In this document: in pieces, positions 42,406-51,987 of the stretch
How the letters are laid out: each line of letters starts with the position of its first letter
Position numbering within the stretch: position 1 is the stretch's first letter
NCBI RefSeq assembly: GCF_013343215.1
Contig: NZ_CP039143.1
Coordinates: forward strand, 2,902,073-2,966,072
DNA from: Acinetobacter sp. 10FS3-1
Lineage (GTDB): Bacteria; Pseudomonadota; Gammaproteobacteria; Pseudomonadales; Moraxellaceae
Reading direction: 5' to 3'
Length of the DNA stretch: 64,000 nt
Program-made: the position numbers and the translations under genes
Notes under the pieces: generated by a model
What the model saw: only the letters and a program-made list of their open reading frames with translations
What the model was told of the DNA's origin: nothing
Databases searched by the model: none

Positions 42406-42436
42406 AAAAAAGCAGACCGGAGCCTGCTTTTATTTT
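42405..42436 (-). terminator. Terminator of tyrS
   Basis: On the minus strand AAAGCAGGCT, CCGG, TCTGCTTTTTTG; imperfect stem of ~9 bp with T run, 20 bases past the stop. Confidence 0.8.
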
Positions 42437-42455
42437 CAATCACTTATAAATTGCA

Positions 42456-43670
42456 TCAGTCCGTAAAAATCACTTTGGCAATCGCTTTTTTGCTGGCCTG
42501 AACAATTAAAGTCAAATTTTCTTTTACTGAATACGAAGCATCTACCTCTTTCCAGTCGACTTTAACTGCACCACGTGCCACCGCATCTTTGGCTTGAGCC
42601 GCATTTTTTACCAGACCCGCTGCACGCAGTATGGAAGCAATAAAGATTTCACCCCCAAATTCAGAACGAGAAACAGTAATTTCAGGCGTACCTTCAGGCA
42701 GCTCACCTTCCGTAATCAAATTGCCCGCACCTTTATGAGCATTGGCAGCCGCTTCCGCCCCGTGGAAACGCTCTACCAGCTCAAGTGCCAGAATTTTCTT
42801 CACTTCTTGCGGATTACGGCCTTCAGCCACTTCTTTTAACAGCTGCTGAATCTCTTCAATCGTTTTAAAGCTCAGTAGATCGAAATAACGTTCGATCAGC
42901 GCATCCGGCATGGACAGCACTTTTTGATACATGGCACCTGGTGCATCAAATACACCAATATAGTTGCCCAGAGATTTAGACATTTTATTGACACCGTCCA
43001 AACCTTCAAGGATAGGCACTGTAATACACACCTGTGGCTCTTGATTATAACGACCTTGTAAAGTACGCCCCATCAACAGGTTAAAGGTTTGATCCGTCCC
43101 GCCCATTTCTACATCAGCTTCAAGCGCAATCGAGTCATAACCTTGTACCAGCGGATACAGAAACTCATGAATAGCGATTGGCTGGTGGCTATTATAACGC
43201 TTGGTAAAGTCATCACGTTCCAGCATACGTGCTACAGTTTGCTGTGAAGCCAGTTGAATCAGGTCTGCCGCAGTTCTTTGCTCAAACCACTCAGAGTTAA
43301 ACACCACCTTGGTTTTGTTTGGATCAAGGATCTTAAACACTTGTTCCTGATAGGTTTTTGCGTTTTCTAATACTTGCTCACGTGACAGTGGCGGACGTGT
43401 TGCACTTTTTCCACTTGGGTCGCCAATCATTGCGGTATAGTCACCAATCAGGAAAAACACCTCATGTCCCAGGTCCTGAAACACTTTTAACTTATTGATC
43501 AGAACTGTATGCCCCAAATGCAGGTCGGGCGCAGTCGGGTCAAAACCCGCTTTAATTTTTAAAGGACGATTCTGCTTTAATTTTTTAAGCAGATCTTCTT
43601 CAGAAATAATTTCATGGGTGCCTCGCTGAATGAGAGCAAGTTGTTCTTCAGCCGGTAGGAAATTTGACAT
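42456..43670 (-). CDS. tyrS: Tyrosyl-tRNA synthetase
   Basis: Class I synthetase of 404 residues. HIGH reads HLGH at 51-54 in [19 protein letters not shown], and the KMSKS loop is NKMSKSLGN near residue 230. A C-terminal S4 RNA-binding domain ([20 protein letters not shown]) ends the protein. The FDPTAPD form is that of the TyrZ-type clade. I use the ATG at 43670; the frame opens six codons earlier without a ribosome site. Divergent from anmK. Confidence 0.96.
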   Translation of the reverse strand: MSNFLPAEEQLALIQRGTHEIISEEDLLKKLKQNRPLKIKAGFDPTAPDLHLGHTVLINKLKVFQDLGHEVFFLIGDYTAMIGDPSGKSATRPPLSREQVLENAKTYQEQVFKILDPNKTKVVFNSEWFEQRTAADLIQLASQQTVARMLERDDFTKRYNSHQPIAIHEFLYPLVQGYDSIALEADVEMGGTDQTFNLLMGRTLQGRYNQEPQVCITVPILEGLDGVNKMSKSLGNYIGVFDAPGAMYQKVLSMPDALIERYFDLLSFKTIEEIQQLLKEVAEGRNPQEVKKILALELVERFHGAEAAANAHKGAGNLITEGELPEGTPEITVSRSEFGGEIFIASILRAAGLVKNAAQAKDAVARGAVKVDWKEVDASYSVKENLTLIVQASKKAIAKVIFTD

Positions 43671-43751
43671 CACAAAATCCAAATACATCAGTTATTCAAT
43701 TTGTACGATATACTATCACTTTTTCAGCATATTGCAGGCTTAAGAATAACC

Positions 43752-44879
43752 ATGACAGCGATCTATATTGGGGTAATGACCGGCACAAGCATGGATGGTG
43801 TCGATATTGTTGCTGCTTCTTTTGATCCTCTTCAGCTTCATGCCACCCTTACTTTAGCATTTGATCCCGACCTTCGGGATGAGCTGATGGCCCTGACCTT
43901 ACCGGATGACAACGAAATTGACCGGATGGGCAAAGCAGATGTGGCGTTAGCCCAGATGATTGGTCATGGCATTAACACCCTGATTGAAAAAAATAATTTG
44001 GACAAAGCCTGGATTAAGGCAATTGGTTCGCATGGTCAGACCATTCGCCATCGTCCCGAGCATGGTTTTACCCTGCAAATTGGCGATCCAAATATTATTA
44101 CTGAAATTACCCAGATTCCGGTGATTTCTGATTTTCGTCGTCGCGATCTGGCCGCAGGCGGTCAGGGTGCTCCCCTGGTACCAGCCTTTCATCAGGATCT
44201 TTTTCAGCATGACACCATTCACCGGGTGATTTTAAATCTGGGCGGGATTGCCAATGTCAGTATGCTGCCTGCCGGACAACCCGAGAAAGTATATGGCTTT
44301 GATACCGGCCCCGCCAATATCCTGATGGATGCCTGGTGCCAGCGTTATACCGGCCAGCCTTATGATGAAAATGGCAATTGGGCTGCTTATGGCACCCCGA
44401 TCCGTAGCCTGCTTGACCGTTTACAGTCACATAACTATTTTTCTAAAGAACCGCCCAAAAGCACCGGACGTGAAGACTTTAATCTGGAATGGCTGGATGA
44501 GCAGATTCTGGACTGGCGCAGTGACCTGGACTACGATGAGCTGGAAGATACACCGGAAAATATTCAGGCCACGCTAATGAAATTGACCACACGTGCAATT
44601 AAAAAAGCCATTTACCGCTCGGGACTGGAGACTGGTGAAGTCTATGTCTGTGGTGGCGGTGCCTATAACTCACACCTGCTGGAACAGTTACGCTGGCGCT
44701 TGCGCAAACATGAATGGAGTGTACAAACCACGGCTGATTTAGGCCTCAGTCCGACCTGGGTAGAAGCCACAGCGTTTGCCTGGCTGGCTATGCGTTTTAT
44801 AAAACAGCTGAGTGGAAATTTACCTGCTGTTACCGGAGCCACGGGGTATCGTGTACTAGGCACGATTACATCCACCTAA
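43752..44879 (+). CDS. anmK: Anhydro-N-acetylmuramic acid kinase
   Basis: Phosphorylates and opens anhydroMurNAc to MurNAc-6-phosphate in wall recycling; 375 residues of the ASKHA fold. It has YIGVMTGTSMDGVDIV (GTSMDG at 11-16, ATP loop), AIGSHGQTIRHRP, SDFRRRDLAAGGQGAPLVPAFH, NLGGIANVS and a late CGGGAYN. The ATG at 43752 places the ATP loop at the expected residue; upstream in-frame codons belong to the tyrS-anmK intergenic DNA. MupP, which could act on its product, is encoded at 20.4 kb. Confidence 0.96.
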   Translation: MTAIYIGVMTGTSMDGVDIVAASFDPLQLHATLTLAFDPDLRDELMALTLPDDNEIDRMGKADVALAQMIGHGINTLIEKNNLDKAWIKAIGSHGQTIRHRPEHGFTLQIGDPNIITEITQIPVISDFRRRDLAAGGQGAPLVPAFHQDLFQHDTIHRVILNLGGIANVSMLPAGQPEKVYGFDTGPANILMDAWCQRYTGQPYDENGNWAAYGTPIRSLLDRLQSHNYFSKEPPKSTGREDFNLEWLDEQILDWRSDLDYDELEDTPENIQATLMKLTTRAIKKAIYRSGLETGEVYVCGGGAYNSHLLEQLRWRLRKHEWSVQTTADLGLSPTWVEATAFAWLAMRFIKQLSGNLPAVTGATGYRVLGTITST

Positions 44880-44895
44880 ATTTATAAGGATTAAA

Positions 44896-44996
44896 AGCCC
44901 CTTCTCCCTTTAGGAGAAGGTGAGGATGAGGGAAAGTTTTATAAACCCCTCTCCCTGAGAAGCATGCTTCGCAAGTCTCCTGCAAGGAGAGGGAAA
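44896..44996. repeat. Pair of GC-rich hairpins (REP-like intergenic repeat)
   Basis: CCTTCTCC/GGAGAAGG (44900-44920) and CCCTCTCC...GGAGAGGG (about 44947-44993) with TGAGGATGAGGG between. The layout resembles dispersed CCCTCTCC-type intergenic repeats in proteobacteria. It lies between convergent genes and has no T tract. Confidence 0.55.
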
Positions 44997-45020
44997 CCAA
45001 ACCACAAATGAAGATCTAGC

Positions 45021-46328
45021 TTAACGCATCATCAGCTTGGCATTTTCATTCCGGAAGGCACGTAAAATCTGCTGGCCAGCTCGTCCTGTCGGATTGAGCC
45101 CCAAACGGATTTGCTCCTGACGAATAGCCTGTCGGGTTTTATCGCCAATTAACCCATCGACTGTACCAATATCATGACCACGATTTAACAGGAATTGCTG
45201 AATTTCACGGCGCTCCATACGTGAAGTGCCCGGATCATCTGTCGGCCAGGCAGTCAGCAGACCACCTTTGCCCTGTAAACGATCAGATAAATGTGCAATA
45301 GCCAGTGCATAGCTTTCGGCCGCGTTATAACTATAAATCGCATCAAAATTCTTAAATACTAAAAATACCGGACCATTTGGACCTGCCGGTGCTAACAGGC
45401 CAGCCTGTGAAGCCTCCGATAGATTGCCCTGCACTAAAGCTGTACCATCGGCACGTACAAGACCACGGTTTACCCAACTGCCAAGTGATTTTTTATTACG
45501 TCGGCCTTCACCAGAGACTGACATATTTTGCGGAATTTTCACCTCAAAACCCCATGGCTGACCGGTCTGCCAGCCCCGCTTGCTTAAAAAGTTGGCGGTT
45601 GAGGCCAAGGCATCGGGAATACTTGACACCAGATCACGACGACCATCACCATCAAAATCAACTGCAAGCTCATTATAAGTCGATGGCATAAACTGAGTAT
45701 GACCAAAAGCACCCGCCCAAGACCCCTTAAGCTGCTCTTCGCGCACATCACCACGCTGTAACAGCTTCATGGTGGTAAAAAATTCACCCTGGAAATACCC
45801 TTGGCGACGGCCTTCACAACTCAATGTGCCCAAAGACTGCAATAAAGGATATTTCCCGGAAATATCACCAAAATTACTTTCTACTCCCCAGACCGCTACA
45901 ATAGTTTCCGCTGGTACACCATAAACTGCACTCACCCGGTTTAGCACATCACGATGCTGTTGTAGCTTTTGCCGGCCGAGCTGAACTCGTTCTTCATCCA
46001 CCAAGCCAGATAAATAGTCCCAAATTGGGGTTGAAAATTCAGGCTGATAATTCAGCTTTTCAATTACCGAATAATCTGGGCTTAAATGTTGCGTATAACG
46101 GTCATAACTTGCGCCACTCACCCCCTGTGCAATCGCCCGGCCGCGCAAATTCGCCAAACAGCGTTGAAAATCATTTTGAGCTGCATAATTTACTGGATTA
46201 TTTGAAATAACTGTCGAAGCAGAAGACAAATCAGTCGGCGCGACACGTTGTCCATTAATCACCAGTTCGGCCTGGGCCTGGGAGGCAGCCAAAAGCAGAG
46301 AACCTATCGAAAGTGCAAGCCGTTGCAT
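45021..46328 (-). CDS. Lytic murein transglycosylase (MltB family) with PG-binding domain
   Basis: Periplasmic enzyme of 435 residues that cuts peptidoglycan to anhydroMurNAc products. The signal peptide MQRLALSIGSLLLAASQAQA lacks a lipobox, so unlike E. coli MltB it should be soluble. The catalytic glutamate is in VAVWGVESNFGDISG near residue 150. GSWAGAFGHTQFMPSTYNELAVDFDGDGRRDL follows, typical of family 3. The last ~60 residues form a peptidoglycan-binding domain (NRGHDIGTVDGLIGDKTRQAIR). Several tandem MltB-like annotations exist; the exact ortholog is uncertain. Confidence 0.9.
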   Translation of the reverse strand: MQRLALSIGSLLLAASQAQAELVINGQRVAPTDLSSASTVISNNPVNYAAQNDFQRCLANLRGRAIAQGVSGASYDRYTQHLSPDYSVIEKLNYQPEFSTPIWDYLSGLVDEERVQLGRQKLQQHRDVLNRVSAVYGVPAETIVAVWGVESNFGDISGKYPLLQSLGTLSCEGRRQGYFQGEFFTTMKLLQRGDVREEQLKGSWAGAFGHTQFMPSTYNELAVDFDGDGRRDLVSSIPDALASTANFLSKRGWQTGQPWGFEVKIPQNMSVSGEGRRNKKSLGSWVNRGLVRADGTALVQGNLSEASQAGLLAPAGPNGPVFLVFKNFDAIYSYNAAESYALAIAHLSDRLQGKGGLLTAWPTDDPGTSRMERREIQQFLLNRGHDIGTVDGLIGDKTRQAIRQEQIRLGLNPTGRAGQQILRAFRNENAKLMMR

Positions 46329-46342
46329 AAAACCCCTGAATA

Positions 46343-46827
46343 TTTAAATTTCGAATTATTACTTCTACCTTAACAGCTCATCTTTAAATTTAAAGCAACA
46401 ATAGGTAAATTTAAATTCATATTTTCTCCACTTTTAAATTCATTTTTTAGTTTTTAAATTTAAAATCACTTATCCATAAGCAAACTTTAAATTCAAACCC
46501 CAACACTCTTTGAATTCAAAACTGAATTTCTAAAAATATTTTTAAATTCAAAAGATATTGCGGATAAATTACATTAATAAACAAAGCCCTGTATCTCTTA
46601 AGTCTTTAAATATCTAACTTTTTATTTTTAAATTCATTTTACAGCAATCAGGCTGCTTTAAATTCAGAACTTTAAATTCATTCACGGCTATTTAAATTTG
46701 AATTCATATTTTTTTGAATTTAAAACCAGGTTTGAATTCAAAGCACAGTTTTAAATTTATTGTTTTGAATTTAAATTCAAAGCGCAAGACCGGTTTTAAA
46801 TTCCCCTCAGCCTTAGACTTATCCACA
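46343..46827. repeat. Array of TTTAAATTCA-type palindromic motifs with DnaA boxes
   Basis: Exact TTTAAATTCA begins at 46410, 46433, 46486, 46541, 46627, 46657, 46671 and 46770 on the plus strand; on the minus strand it is at 46715-46724 and 46766-46775. Near variants TTTGAATTCA (46509, 46697, 46731), TTTAAATTTAAA (46383, 46453) and TTTAAATTTA/G/C (46343, 46691, 46750, 46795) fill the gaps. At 46764-46781 the 18-bp perfect palindrome TTTGAATTTAAATTCAAA occurs. A near-consensus DnaA box TTATCCATA is at 46470-46478 and a perfect TTATCCACA at 46819-46827. No gene crosses the region. Confidence 0.85.
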
Positions 46828-46980
46828 GCACAATCTCAAAAGATGAACATCGAGCAGAGTTCAATTTAATCATTGCCGGTCTATTCAATTGCTCGGTTTA
46901 TAAGCAATTAAGTTAAAAAGTAATCCAAGCAATAGCAGGGGGATTGAAAAGAGGCGCAATCATGCCTGAAAGCAGACAAA

Positions 46981-47013
46981 TAAAAAAGCGACCACAGATG
47001 TGATCGCTTTTTT
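46981..47013 (-). terminator. Terminator of purE-purK
   Basis: AAAAAAGCGA and TCGCTTTTTT arms with imperfect inner pairing; on the minus strand it follows the purK stop by ~20 bases. Confidence 0.8.
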
Positions 47014-47030
47014 TATCAGCAAGTTAAAGT

Positions 47031-48152
47031 TTAGATGGTCATATCTTCGCTCAATGCTAACGGATTCGGCAAAATTTTCGCCAATTGGCGGCATAACCCG
47101 GGCAGTTGACTGCTGTCAGTGGGCATTAAGGTGATATGGCCAATCTTGCGGCCTTCACGTTCTGACTTGTTGTACAGATGCAAATGCGCGCCGTCCAAAG
47201 CCAGTACTTCTGCAGATTTTGGATGCTGTCCAATGATATTTACCATCACCGTTGGACGTATCACTTCAGTAGAACCCAAAGGCAAGCCAGCTACTGCACG
47301 GATATGATTTTCAAATTGCGAGCAGACTGCACCTTCAATCGACCAGTGGCCTGAGTTATGCACACGTGGCGCCATCTCGTTTGCATATAAGCCTTTCTCT
47401 GTCACGAACAGCTCAAGCGTCAACACGCCAACATAATTCAAATGATTCAGCAGGCGAGTGATGTAGTCTTGCGCGACAGGTTGCAAGTCGGCACTGTGGG
47501 GTGCAGGAACAATCGAGTGTGACAGAATGCCATTGTGATGATGATTTTCTGCCAGTGGCCAGGTTTTGACCTCACCGTTTTGACCGCGCACCGCGATAAT
47601 CGACACTTCACGCGAGAAGGTCACAAAACTTTCTGCAATCAGAGAACCCGCAGGGCCAAGTTCAGCCCAGGCCTGATCAATTTGTTCCGCGTTACGCAAT
47701 ACAAACTGGCCTTTGCCATCATAACCGCCTGTAGCCGTTTTCAATACAATTGGCAGACCGAGTTCAGCAACCGCAGCTTTCAGGCTGTCCAGTGAATTCA
47801 CCGCTTTATACGGCGCGACCGGAATGCTCAGCTCATCAAACAGGGCTTTTTCAGACAGACGGTTCTGTGCAATGGCCAGAGCCTGACGTGGCGGATGCAG
47901 GTCTTTGTTTTGAACCAGTATATCGACATCTGCCAGGGGAGTATTTTCAAACTCCAGACTGAAAACATCTGCACTGTTGATGAAGTCCTGTAAAGCGTTT
48001 TCGGCTTGAGTTGAAATCACCCGACCCAACGCTTTCGATGGGCAGTCGGCAGATGCTTCAAAGAAGGTACATTGAATATTGAGTGGCAGGGCTGCTTGCG
48101 CCATCATCCGGCCTAGCTGGCCGCCACCAAAAATACCGATGGTTTTATCCAT
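47031..48152 (-). CDS. purK: 5-(carboxyamino)imidazole ribonucleotide synthase
   Basis: ATP-grasp enzyme of 373 residues that carboxylates AIR with bicarbonate in purine synthesis. IGIFGGGQLGRMMAQAALPL opens the protein. The ATP-grasp core includes LKTATGGYDGKGQFVLRN and AESFVTFSREVSIIAVR; ANEMAPRVHNSGHWSIEGAVCSQFENH marks the active site. It follows purE by 26 bp on the same strand and forms the usual purEK operon. Terminator after it. Confidence 0.97.
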   Translation of the reverse strand: MDKTIGIFGGGQLGRMMAQAALPLNIQCTFFEASADCPSKALGRVISTQAENALQDFINSADVFSLEFENTPLADVDILVQNKDLHPPRQALAIAQNRLSEKALFDELSIPVAPYKAVNSLDSLKAAVAELGLPIVLKTATGGYDGKGQFVLRNAEQIDQAWAELGPAGSLIAESFVTFSREVSIIAVRGQNGEVKTWPLAENHHHNGILSHSIVPAPHSADLQPVAQDYITRLLNHLNYVGVLTLELFVTEKGLYANEMAPRVHNSGHWSIEGAVCSQFENHIRAVAGLPLGSTEVIRPTVMVNIIGQHPKSAEVLALDGAHLHLYNKSEREGRKIGHITLMPTDSSQLPGLCRQLAKILPNPLALSEDMTI

Positions 48153-48178
48153 GTGTGTTGTCCCGTGTTCAGCCTGGC

Positions 48179-48691
48179 TTACATTTGACCTGGAATATTG
48201 TTGCTTGCGACTTTTTCAGTCTGTGCTGCACGGAAATCTGCGACATTTTTAGCGATGTCAGCACGGGTTAAACCTAAAATCTGCGCTGCCATAATGGCCG
48301 CATTGGTTGCACCGGCAGGACCAATTGCCAGTGTCCCTACCGCAATACCCGCTGGCATCTGCACGATAGAAAGCAATGAATCTACACCGTTTAAAATTGA
48401 AGATTTTACCGGTACGCCGAGCACCGGCAGATCGGTTTTCGCCGCACACATACCTGGTAAATGTGCTGCACCACCCGCACCTGCAATAATCACCTGGATA
48501 CCGCGTTCTCGTGCTGCTTCCGCATATTCAAATAAACGGTCTGGGGTACGATGCGCAGACACCACTTCCGCTTCAAATGGGACGCCAAGTTGTTTTAACA
48601 TATTGGCAGTGTGTTCGAGGGTAGCCCAGTCTGACTGAGAACCCATGATGATTCCAACGAGAGGAGTGTCTTGTGAAGCGGCCGCATTCAT
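48179..48691 (-). CDS. purE: N5-carboxyaminoimidazole ribonucleotide mutase
   Basis: Small mutase of 170 residues acting just after PurK. It has [55 protein letters not shown] and GTPVKSS-like [27 protein letters not shown], all PurE signatures. The start [10 protein letters not shown] at 48691 leaves the conserved core in place; the frame extends 37 codons upstream without homology. Confidence 0.96.
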   Translation of the reverse strand: MNAAASQDTPLVGIIMGSQSDWATLEHTANMLKQLGVPFEAEVVSAHRTPDRLFEYAEAARERGIQVIIAGAGGAAHLPGMCAAKTDLPVLGVPVKSSILNGVDSLLSIVQMPAGIAVGTLAIGPAGATNAAIMAAQILGLTRADIAKNVADFRAAQTEKVASNNIPGQM

Positions 48692-49337
48692 TGCAATGTT
48701 TCCAGAGATAATTAAGAGAGATAAATCTCGACGAGAGCCAAGCTTTAATAAGAACTCACTATTATAGACCGAAATTTCAACTTCATAAAATTTAACGGTC
48801 AAACTAAGACGCGATTTTGATGGTTTTTATCAGATTTAAAATAACTGACAGAAAATCGCCGGGCAGGGGAGTCCCGGCCAAATAGGGCTTGTAAAAATAA
48901 ATCCTGATTTTTTTGTCATTGTAGAGCAGGGTTTTGATGAATTCATACAGAGGATTAAATGGAGTACTTGCAAAAAATAGACTGTTTAAGCTCTGAATCA
49001 TTTTGCCGCCCCTATTTACAACAGGCGCCAGCCTGATCAGTCGGGTAGAGCACCTGGCGCTTTCTTCTTTACGCTAAATAAGAGCCATAAAGAAAATTTA
49101 GATTTTAGATTTTAGCATTCAAGCCAATACTGAGCGGAAAGCAACAAACTGGATCAGGCCAAGCCGCAGGGCGAAGGCTCTGAAGACGGACCAAATAAAG
49201 GTAAGTTTTGAATATTTTTAACATATAGAAGGACTTCGGGCTGAAGCCTTTATCAGCTCCTATTGGAAGGCTATATAAAAAAATCTGAGTAAACTATGGA
49301 CTGACTGATATTCAGATCATAAAAACCGTTTTAATAG
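48692..49337. other. Intergenic region upstream of purEK
   Basis: About 645 bp. It should hold the purEK promoter (48700-48850). A terminator-like hairpin at 49025-49066 (GCGCCAG ... CTGGCGC then TTTCTTCTTT) has no upstream gene on its strand. A 65-residue minus-strand frame at 48804-49001 has no support. Confidence 0.5.
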
Positions 49338-49685
49338 TTAAGCACTACGAAATACAAAATAGATACAGCCACACAGACATACCGCTGCCCATAGATAGTC
49401 CAGCTTAAAAGGCTGCTTGAACAGAAAAATCATAAAAGGCACAAAAACCAGCAGAGTCACGACTTCCTGAGTAATTTTCATTTGTCCCACAGCCAGCCCC
49501 TGTTGCGCCAGCAATCTGGTTGCCGGAATCATCAGGCTATATTCAAACAGGGCAATGATCCAGCTCAACAGGATCGCTTGCCAGAGTGGTGCATCATGCG
49601 GCAAAAATTTAAGATGACCATACCAGGCCAAAGTCATAAAACAGTTGGCAATCACCAGTAGAAAGAGAGTTGGTAGCATCTGCAC
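49338..49685 (-). CDS. DMT-family protein (DUF486)
   Basis: Inner-membrane protein of 115 residues with four hydrophobic helices. The pattern TLAWYGHLK near residue 20, PATRLLAQQGLAVGQMKITQEVVTLLVFVPF in the middle and YLWAAVCLCGCIYFVFR at the end match the DUF486 family, small relatives of drug/metabolite transporters. Two ATGs two codons apart are both possible; GGGTG lies just upstream. Transport substrate unknown. Confidence 0.88.
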   Translation of the reverse strand: MQMLPTLFLLVIANCFMTLAWYGHLKFLPHDAPLWQAILLSWIIALFEYSLMIPATRLLAQQGLAVGQMKITQEVVTLLVFVPFMIFLFKQPFKLDYLWAAVCLCGCIYFVFRSA

Positions 49686-49922
49686 GCACCCTGTAAAACG
49701 ATCCAGCTTATTTTACGGTTTATTGAGCCCAAAGGTAGGCGGGGAAACTTGAAATTTTTCCTGACTTTGTCGCTAAAACCGGATTAAAAAAATCCCACAG
49801 GAATGCTTGAACTTTGACTATCTTTTCAGTCTAAGCCTTGCTATCGTTGCTTGCAAATCGAATAAATCATGGCAACAGCACCTCTACAACGTGATGTGTC
49901 AGGCAAGAATGGAGTGAAGTAG

Positions 49923-51290
49923 ATGCATCTGCATATTTTGGGTATTTGTGGCACCTTTATGGGTTCACTAGCACTATTGGCCCGCGATTTAGGACATCAA
50001 GTGACGGGTTCAGATGCGAATGTCTATCCACCCATGTCTACCCAACTGGAAAATGCAGGGATCAGCTTGATGCAGGGCTATGACCGTAGCCATTTACAGC
50101 CGCATCCGGATCTGGTGATAGTCGGCAATGCCATGAAGCGCGGCATTGATGCAGTAGAATATATGCTGAATGAAGGCTTGCCATATATTTCAGGTCCCCA
50201 GTTTCTGGCAGATCATGTGCTACAAGGCAAACATGTGTTAGGCGTTGCCGGGACACACGGTAAAACCACCACCACCACCATGTTGGCCTGGATACTGGAT
50301 CAAGCCGGTTTAAATCCGGGTTTCCTGATTGGCGGCGTACCTTTAGGTTTTAGCGAAAGTGCACGTTTAGGGGGCGGCAAATATTTCTGTGTCGAAGCAG
50401 ATGAATATGATTCCGCCTTCTTCGACAAGCGTTCCAAGTTTGTGCATTACCACCCTAAAACGGTGATTTTAAATAATCTTGAATTTGACCATGCCGATAT
50501 TTTCGATGATCTGGCTGCCATCCAAAAACAATTCCATCATTTGGTACGTACCATTCCCAGTGAAGGCCGCATCATTGCACCTATCACTGAAACCCATATT
50601 GATGAAGTGCTGGAAATGGGCTGCTGGACTCCAGTGGTGCGCACCGCTTTAACTGCCAATGACACTGCAGAACTCTATGCCGAACAATTGGTCGCAGATG
50701 GCTCACACTTTAAAGTGCTACAACATGGCGTGGTAAAAGGTGAAGTGAAATGGAACATGACCGGACAGCATAGTGTGGCGAATGCCTTGGCCGCCATTGC
50801 TGCGGCAGAACATGTGGGAGTTTCTATTGACAGCGCCTGTCAGGCCTTGTCGAATTTTGGCGGCGTGAAACGCCGGATGGAATTACTGGATACTGTAAAA
50901 GGAATTGAAGTCTATGATGACTTTGCTCATCATCCGACGGCCATTGAAACCACTTTAGAGGGTGCGCGCAAAAGTCTGGGGAAACGCAAGCTGTGGGCGA
51001 TTATTGAACCGCGTTCAAATACCATGCGTATGGGCAGCCATAAAGAGGGACTGGCACATTCAGCCCGTTTGGCGGATGAAGTCCTCTGGTATCAACCTGA
51101 AGGTCTGGACTGGGATTTACAACCGGTAATCGAGGCTGCACCCAACAAAGCCAAAGTCGTAGGTAGCCTGGAGGATATTATTCAAACTGTGCTCACTGAA
51201 GCAGGCGAGGGAGACGCCGTAGTGATTATGTCCAACGGTGGTTTTGGCGGCTTACATCAGAAATTGATTAATGCCTTAAAAACCGGATAA
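49923..51290 (+). CDS. mpl: UDP-MurNAc:L-Ala-gamma-D-Glu-meso-DAP ligase
   Basis: Recycling enzyme that joins the tripeptide freed by AmpD and LdcA to UDP-MurNAc. 455 residues of the Mur ligase fold: MHLHILGICGTFMGSLALLARDLGHQVTGSD at the N-terminus distinguishes Mpl from MurC, GVAGTHGKTTTTTMLAWILDQAG is the ATP loop near 110-120, and VYDDFAHHPTAIETTLEGAR and EPRSNTMRMG are conserved Mpl motifs. Single gene with its own terminator. Confidence 0.97.
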   Translation: MHLHILGICGTFMGSLALLARDLGHQVTGSDANVYPPMSTQLENAGISLMQGYDRSHLQPHPDLVIVGNAMKRGIDAVEYMLNEGLPYISGPQFLADHVLQGKHVLGVAGTHGKTTTTTMLAWILDQAGLNPGFLIGGVPLGFSESARLGGGKYFCVEADEYDSAFFDKRSKFVHYHPKTVILNNLEFDHADIFDDLAAIQKQFHHLVRTIPSEGRIIAPITETHIDEVLEMGCWTPVVRTALTANDTAELYAEQLVADGSHFKVLQHGVVKGEVKWNMTGQHSVANALAAIAAAEHVGVSIDSACQALSNFGGVKRRMELLDTVKGIEVYDDFAHHPTAIETTLEGARKSLGKRKLWAIIEPRSNTMRMGSHKEGLAHSARLADEVLWYQPEGLDWDLQPVIEAAPNKAKVVGSLEDIIQTVLTEAGEGDAVVIMSNGGFGGLHQKLINALKTG

Positions 51291-51300
51291 ACAGATTTGA

Positions 51301-51328
51301 AAAGCCCGCTTTGCGGGCTTTTTTATTT
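51301..51328 (+). terminator. Terminator of mpl
   Basis: AAAAGCCCGC, TTT, GCGGGCTTTTTT. Confidence 0.9.
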
Positions 51329-51338
51329 TTAAGGGTTT

Positions 51339-51623
51339 TTAGGCGGCGACATCCTCAAAACTTTTCTCGCGTTTAAATATCACCTCGACATAAGAACAGG
51401 TCGGTACAATTTTCAGTTGTCGGTTACGGGCAAACTCCACCAATACATCCAGCAGTTGTCGCGCTACCCCTTGACCGCGTAAACACTCATCGACCCAGGT
51501 ATGATTGGCAATAATTTGATGTTCTCCTCGCCAAATATAACTGATTTTGGCAATCGGTTGACCCGCCTCATTCAAATGAAAAAATTCACCTTGCTGGCCA
51601 TTATCGCTATGTTGAAACTGCAT
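51339..51623 (-). CDS. Small GNAT-like N-acetyltransferase (YjdJ type)
   Basis: A 94-residue protein with ISYIWRGEHQIIANHTWVDECLRGQGVARQLLDVLVEFARNRQLKIVPTCSYV, the compact acetyl-CoA fold of the Acetyltransf_CG family. The pyrophosphate loop is RGQGVA and the late PTCSYV is characteristic. Function unknown, possibly acetylation of a small metabolite. The ribosome site is weak. Its stop is ~10 bp from the mpl terminator. Confidence 0.88.
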   Translation of the reverse strand: MQFQHSDNGQQGEFFHLNEAGQPIAKISYIWRGEHQIIANHTWVDECLRGQGVARQLLDVLVEFARNRQLKIVPTCSYVEVIFKREKSFEDVAA

Positions 51624-51987
51624 CGCTTACCTTCGTTTTTTTAATTAAACCGCTATCAGCATACTTTAAAATCCCTGATTTCAATATTATCTAAAGGTGA
51701 ATAGGAAACAAAAACAGACTTTATAAAAACTTCACACTGCATCTGCTACTTCTGGCTCTATATTGTCTGTATTTCAATCATAGATGATATGTCAATTATC
51801 CCCTCACAGATCACCAGATAGGCAGTAGGGAAGAGTTAAGCATGGTCAATCATCAGAGCTTCAAACAGGCAAGTAGCGCAGCTGGATTTTACTGAATTGA
51901 ACTTAGAAACATTTTTTTCAGGCTTTCAACTTAACAAGTGGCCCCGTTCCCCCTAAAATTTAAGCTCAATACTCATCGTCACGTCCT
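51624..51987. other. Intergenic region between divergent genes
   Basis: About 360 bp with no credible gene. Must contain promoters for the acetyltransferase and the sotB-like exporter; I could not choose one. Confidence 0.5.

Noticed and set aside
48804..49001. 65-residue minus-strand frame upstream of purE
   Set aside because: No ribosome site, no recognisable family, overlaps the region where the purEK promoter must lie, and its composition is like random AT-rich DNA.
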